Positions 29,799 to 32,615 of a DNA stretch of 32,615 nt are shown piece by piece. The notes beneath the pieces were generated by a model that had not been told where the DNA came from, ran no database searches, and worked only from the letters and a program-made list of their open reading frames with translations. A program made the position numbers and the translations under genes. The stretch comes from Actinomadura roseirufa (GTDB lineage: Bacteria; Actinomycetota; Actinomycetes; Streptosporangiales; Streptosporangiaceae), in NCBI RefSeq assembly GCF_900659635.1, contig NZ_CAACVB010000074.1, forward strand, positions 1-32,615, given 5' to 3'. Numbering within the stretch: position 1 is the stretch's first letter; every line of letters begins with the position of its first letter.

Positions 29799-30512
29799 AT
29801 GAGCCAGGAACCAGCCCCTGCCGTTCTCTACCCGGACGTGGCCGCCCACGGCAGTCTCGCCGCGGCACTGCGAGCCGCAGCCGCCGGCCAAGGGCCGTCC
29901 CTTCCCCTGACCGTCACCTCGTCCGATCCACTGCGCCATGCCACGATCGCCAGCGTCGTCCCGCACCGCCATGCGTCCTACGTCACAGCGTGGCGTCACG
30001 AACGGCGCTGGACCATCCAGGGCTCGTCCAATGGCAGGCTCATGATCCGCGGCGCCACCGGGGACTTGCCCGAGCTTCTCCCAGTGATCCGTGGCTGGGC
30101 CGACGGGGCCGGCCTGGACGAGATCGGGCAGGCCGCGCCCTTCGAGCTGCTGACCGGACGCTTCGAGGTCCCGGACGACAACGTCGCCGACCTCATCGCC
30201 TCAGAGTGGCAGTGCCTCCTCAAGGAGGCCGCCAACGCCGGCTGGCCGCAGTACCAGGCGCTCATCGAGTCCGCCCACGCCGACCCAAGGCTCCGCAGGC
30301 TCTATCCCTTGACCAGCCACGATGCGCTGAGCTTCTCTAACACACCCCACTATCCGTTCTCCCCCGCCTTCGTCTCGATCGGCTCACTACGGGGAGCCGG
30401 CGGCTACACCATCAAGGATCGGTGGAACCGCCCCGCTCTCCACCACGTCACCACAGCCGCCGAAGCGATCGCCATCGCCGTAGACCGAATCCCCACCGCA
30501 GACGTCGCCTGA
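29799..30512 (+). CDS. DUF6193 family protein
   Basis: A 237-residue protein. Start is ATG 29799 (MSQEPAPAVLYPDVAAHGS); an in-frame ATG 132 nt upstream gives an unconserved-looking Pro/Arg/His-rich leader. The C-terminal two thirds carry the marks of DUF6193, a family named for natural-product loci: GDLPELLPVIRGWADGAGL, then IGQAAPFELLTGRFEVPD, SEWQCLLKEAA, LRRLYPLTSHDALSFS and a closing GGYTIKDR segment. Its biochemical role is unknown. No biosynthetic genes are nearby. Members are often found beside SMI1-like or immunity-like proteins in accessory regions, which fits the frameshifted gene before it. I am fairly sure of the family, not of any function. Confidence 0.75.
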   Translation: MSQEPAPAVLYPDVAAHGSLAAALRAAAAGQGPSLPLTVTSSDPLRHATIASVVPHRHASYVTAWRHERRWTIQGSSNGRLMIRGATGDLPELLPVIRGWADGAGLDEIGQAAPFELLTGRFEVPDDNVADLIASEWQCLLKEAANAGWPQYQALIESAHADPRLRRLYPLTSHDALSFSNTPHYPFSPAFVSIGSLRGAGGYTIKDRWNRPALHHVTTAAEAIAIAVDRIPTADVA

Positions 30513-31118
30513 GGTCCCTGCGCAGGACTCCTGACATCGCTGAGAACGAACACGACCGACCCCGGCCGACCGCACCCAGGCGGCCAACCGGGAGGGCACC
30601 GCCGTCAAGGCACCGGCCCACCAGCACCAGGACGCCCCAACACCATCCGACGCGCCACACGGCCCGCGCCGCCTCGCGGCTGGAGCACCTGAGGCCGACG
30701 GGGCCTCCCGGCCGCGCGCGGCCGGCATCGAGCACAGTGAGCTGGCGCCGCGCTTCGCACTCATCGGCGCCTTTCAATGATCTCGCGCCTGCTCCCTCGA
30801 CAATGGATCGCGCATTTGCACGACACGCTCCGCACACATCGTGGTGATGCAAGCGGCAAAGGTCGAGCAGCGCGTTGACCGGGGAAGGCTGGTCCCATGT
30901 CTGGAGCGCCACAGAACCTTCCCCGCGCTGTCAGAGAGACCCGGGCTGACCGCCATGTAGGCCAAGATCACCCCACGAAACGCAAGTCTCGGCCCCGCGT
31001 TACCTCGCACCCTGGATGGGGATCCTCCGCCACACACCAAGCGGCCTCGCCCGTAAACGCCCCGACTGTCAGGTGCGACGACGCTCCCCAAAGGCACCAC
31101 AGACTCACACCCACCCGT

Positions 31119-31150
31119 TGTCCAGTCCCACGAGTGTCCAGTCCCACGAG
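31119..31150. repeat. perfect 16-bp tandem repeat (two units)
   Basis: TGTCCAGTCCCACGAG occurs twice without a gap (31119-31134 and 31135-31150). Its TGTCCAG core recurs in the phased repeat at 32338, so both may be binding sites of one mobile-element protein. This is a suggestion only. Confidence 0.7.
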
Positions 31151-31322
31151 TGGCTGTGAGAAGTATCGTCACGCCCTCAAGAGCGTGCGCAAGCGGGCGT
31201 GAGCGAGTTCCACCGAGCAAGCAGCACCAGGCTCTGGGCAGCGGCTTCTGGACCGTCGACGCCTGGGCTGGAATCTGTCCACGGCACCGGCTAAATTGTC
31301 AGCCAGAAAGAGCAGTAGATGC

Positions 31323-31328
31323 TAGGGT
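31323..31328 (+). promoter_or_regulatory. -10 box of a leaderless small gene
   Basis: TAGGGT ends 7 bp before the GTG at 31336, the same spacing as TAGGGT before the LprG-like ATG at 9529. TTGTCA (31296-31301) is the nearest -35-like box but lies 21 bp away, so only the -10 is convincing. Confidence 0.4.
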
Positions 31329-31335
31329 CACGGAC

Positions 31336-31671
31336 GTGTCGCTGACAGATCTCAGGTTCGGCTTCCGGGATGCGGAGCAGCTGGCCCATGTTCGTAGGCA
31401 TATCCACTGCCGGTTGGCCGACGACAGGCGGCAGCAAGAATGCCGTTACCTCATGCGCTTCTGGTGGCAACTCGGAATGCCCTATACCGAAGTGACTCTG
31501 GAGCAGCTTCGCACGCATGTGAGCGAGCGGAAGATGGAGGCGATCGATATGCTGATCGCCGCCATCAGGACGTCACACGAAGAGATCGATGCATGGGCGG
31601 ACGCCGTTCAGCGAGAATTCCCGGTCATTTTCGATCGTGGCAGTGGAGAAGCGCGCGGCCAGGTGGATTGA
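31336..31671 (+). CDS. hypothetical protein, 111 residues
   Basis: Not a family I recognise. The protein starts VSLTDLRFGFRDAEQLAHV and is predicted mostly helical and soluble. It has a charged centre (RRHIHCRLADDRRQQECRYL), an aromatic patch (MRFWWQLGMPY) and a C-terminal helix pair ending AWADAVQREFPVIF. There is no signal peptide, membrane helix or metal motif. GTG 31336 is chosen because a TAGGGT box lies 7 nt before it and no ribosome-binding site exists, indicating a leaderless message. Codon use is less GC-biased than in the left half of the window. It stands alone between two gene-free stretches, so context gives no role. Confidence 0.6.
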   Translation: MSLTDLRFGFRDAEQLAHVRRHIHCRLADDRRQQECRYLMRFWWQLGMPYTEVTLEQLRTHVSERKMEAIDMLIAAIRTSHEEIDAWADAVQREFPVIFDRGSGEARGQVD

Positions 31672-32176
31672 ATCCTGCGCTCTCGGTCATTGCCCACGAT
31701 GTCGCTACGGGCACCGCCCCGCACGTGGACGGCAACCGCGTCTCCCACCCCAAGCGTATGCGGATTCTCCACAGAAGCGTGATCGCCCAGGTCGGAGCCA
31801 CCCCCGCGCGGCTCGCTCATGCCCTGGCCGAAGCCGATGGCCCGTCCTGCGTAACCGGACCGGACGCGATCAGGTCGGCCCCGGCCGACAGGCCAACAGC
31901 CAAGGTCGGACCCGACAGTCGAGCCGGCCGACCGTTCATCCTCGGAACGTCGCTGACACGCTCACCGCCCCGTTGGAGCAACGGCTTTGGGCTTCGCAGC
32001 CGCAGCCCCGGACGGCGTGCGCGCTAACCCGTGGCGCGCTTGGTAGGGCACACCAGTACGACGAGCAGCGAGGCGGTGGCCGGCATCGGGTGCGGCCCGG
32101 CTTGGAGGGCGGCGCCGTCAGGGGGCGGCAGCTTTGCCCGGAGACCGGCGGGCCGTAGTCAGGCGGGGATGAGAAA
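31672..32176. other. 505-bp stretch without a recognisable gene
   Basis: No convincing coding frame. A forward frame continuing MRILHRSVIAQVGATPARLA at about 31758 has short protein-like character but no start signal and decays into Pro/Arg/Ser-rich sequence. I see no repeats or strong hairpins here. Confidence 0.4.
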
Positions 32177-32205
32177 GGCCCCGTTCCGATCTTGCGGACG
32201 GGGCC
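32177..32205 (-). terminator. terminator hairpin with T-rich tail (minus strand)
   Basis: GGCCCCGT (32177-32184) pairs with ACGGGGCC (32198-32205). CCG/CGG extends the stem past one bulged T around an ATCTTG loop. Read on the minus strand the stem is followed by TTTCTC, giving a classical intrinsic terminator. It would end a reverse transcript entering from about 32210-32300, where a tRNA-like remnant lies. Confidence 0.65.
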
Positions 32206-32300
32206 TGACCTGCGCTTATGGGAGCATGTTCAAGCTCCCGCGATTGGACTCGAACGGGGATCATGAGGCCCTGACCTTGGCGCGGCGGCTGTTCTAGGGC
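32206..32300 (-). other. possible tRNA 3'-end/att remnant
   Basis: On the minus strand CCCCGTTCGAGTCC (around 32250) resembles a tRNA T-arm core, and GGTCAGGGCC and CAGGTCAGGCCC surround it. The T stem does not close, and no acceptor or anticodon arm can be drawn, so it is not a functional tRNA. Such sequence next to a terminator is what an integrative element leaves at a tRNA-derived attachment site. Weak evidence. Confidence 0.25.
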
Positions 32301-32317
32301 CATCTTCCGTCTACAGG

Positions 32318-32343
32318 AGTCCAGGGGAGTCCACAGATGTCCA
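32318..32343. repeat. three helically phased TCCA direct repeats
   Basis: AGTCCA at 32318 and 32328, then TGTCCA at 32338, recur at an exact 10-bp period, so they face one side of the helix. This is typical of clustered protein-binding sites (integrase/excisionase arms or iterons). The remaining bases to 32509 show no gene. Confidence 0.55.
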
Positions 32344-32509
32344 GGGGCGTTGTGCCTCAGTTTGTCCCTCAACGTGAAGGCGCTGAACCAGAATGACCTA
32401 GATCGGCCCCCCTTCGGCGGGACGTCTTCCCAGGGACAGCCCCAGCTCGCGCTCCCCAACGACGTGAGGTTGCCCGCCCCCCGCTAGGAGGAGGCGCTAC
32501 TAATCAGGG

Positions 32510-32615
32510 TTAATTGGTGTTGGCGGGGGTGGTGTTGAGGGTGAGGCCGGTGGTGGTCAGGCAACCGTCGATCACGTCGGGGTGGTGCTGGATCACCTTG
32601 AGGCGGTGCTTGATC
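32510..32615 (-). CDS. 3' end of an unidentified reverse gene (partial)
   Basis: The frame is open from the window edge to TAA at 32512-32510 and reads IKHRLKVIQHHPDVIDGCL, then TTTGLTLNTTPANTN. Third positions are almost all C or G, so it is very likely coding. Thirty-four residues are too few to assign a family. A transposase or an HTH regulator tail are both possible, and the rest lies to the right of the window. Confidence 0.55.
   Translation of the reverse strand, partial: IKHRLKVIQHHPDVIDGCLTTTGLTLNTTPANTN

Larger units (their letters stand above)
30513..31335. other. 823-bp stretch without a recognisable gene
   Basis: No frame here gives a family I know. A reverse frame from ATG 30912 (MALQTWDQPSPVNALLDLC, then HHHDVCGACRANA) is the least random but has poor codon bias, and it runs against the end of the DUF6193 gene. 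The stretch contains a 16-bp tandem repeat at 31119-31150 and, at its right end, the promoter of the next gene. GC content is lower than in the left half of the window. Confidence 0.45.

Noticed and set aside
30448..30912. Reverse frame with Cys/His-rich start resembling a small zinc protein
   Set aside because: Poor codon bias, overlaps the DUF6193 gene end, and the Cys/His spacing matches no finger family I know.

Overview
The window is very GC-rich with almost all third codon positions G or C. Its family set (DUF397, DUF6193, an Rv1733c-like protein, an LprG-like lipoprotein, MmpL transporters, an IdeR/DmdR iron box, leaderless-looking promoters) is that of an actinobacterium. A Streptosporangiales genome, perhaps Actinomadura-like, is my best guess, but the sequence alone does not prove a genus.

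Left part (1-6560): a forward operon encodes the end of an NDP-forming acyl-CoA synthetase, an acyl-CoA dehydrogenase, a lone Tat/lipoprotein ABC solute-binding protein and an SDR of the dienoyl-CoA-reductase kind that lacks the usual Tyr. It ends at a perfect 19-bp hairpin. A converging reverse operon encodes a duplicated EthD-like protein, a metallo-beta-lactamase-fold hydrolase and a carboxymuconolactone-decarboxylase-family protein. Its promoter carries a dyad between the -35 and -10 boxes. Together these look like a peripheral catabolic locus for an unidentified acid or ring compound.

Middle (6700-20600): a tRNA-Met(CAT) gene is followed by a lower-GC patch with a double-HTH XRE/TPR regulator and a GNAT acetyltransferase, and similar ~70-bp tracts flank the patch. 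Next come an LprG-like lipoprotein translationally overlapping a P55-like MFS transporter (the counterpart of mycobacterial lprG-Rv1410c), an Rv1733c-like membrane protein, a reverse MFS-MarR pair with a MarR-type operator, and a siderophore pair (FecE/FepC-type ATPase and siderophore-interacting flavoprotein) diverging from a near-consensus iron box. MmpL, DUF6939, Cu/Zn superoxide dismutase and DUF397 genes follow.

Right part (20800-28000): a 963-residue STAND protein joins a class III cyclase homology domain, NB-ARC and six regular 40-residue TPRs. It ends tail-to-tail with a MerR regulator. Upstream of the divergent MMPL gene is a TetR-like dyad, and the MMPL gene overlaps a secreted PstS-like binding protein.

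Far right (28000-32615): this looks like a decaying accessory region. It has long stretches without credible genes, a frameshifted gene, a DUF6193 gene, a small orphan gene, hairpins, short repeats and a tRNA-T-arm-like remnant, and it ends in the 3' end of an unidentified reverse gene.
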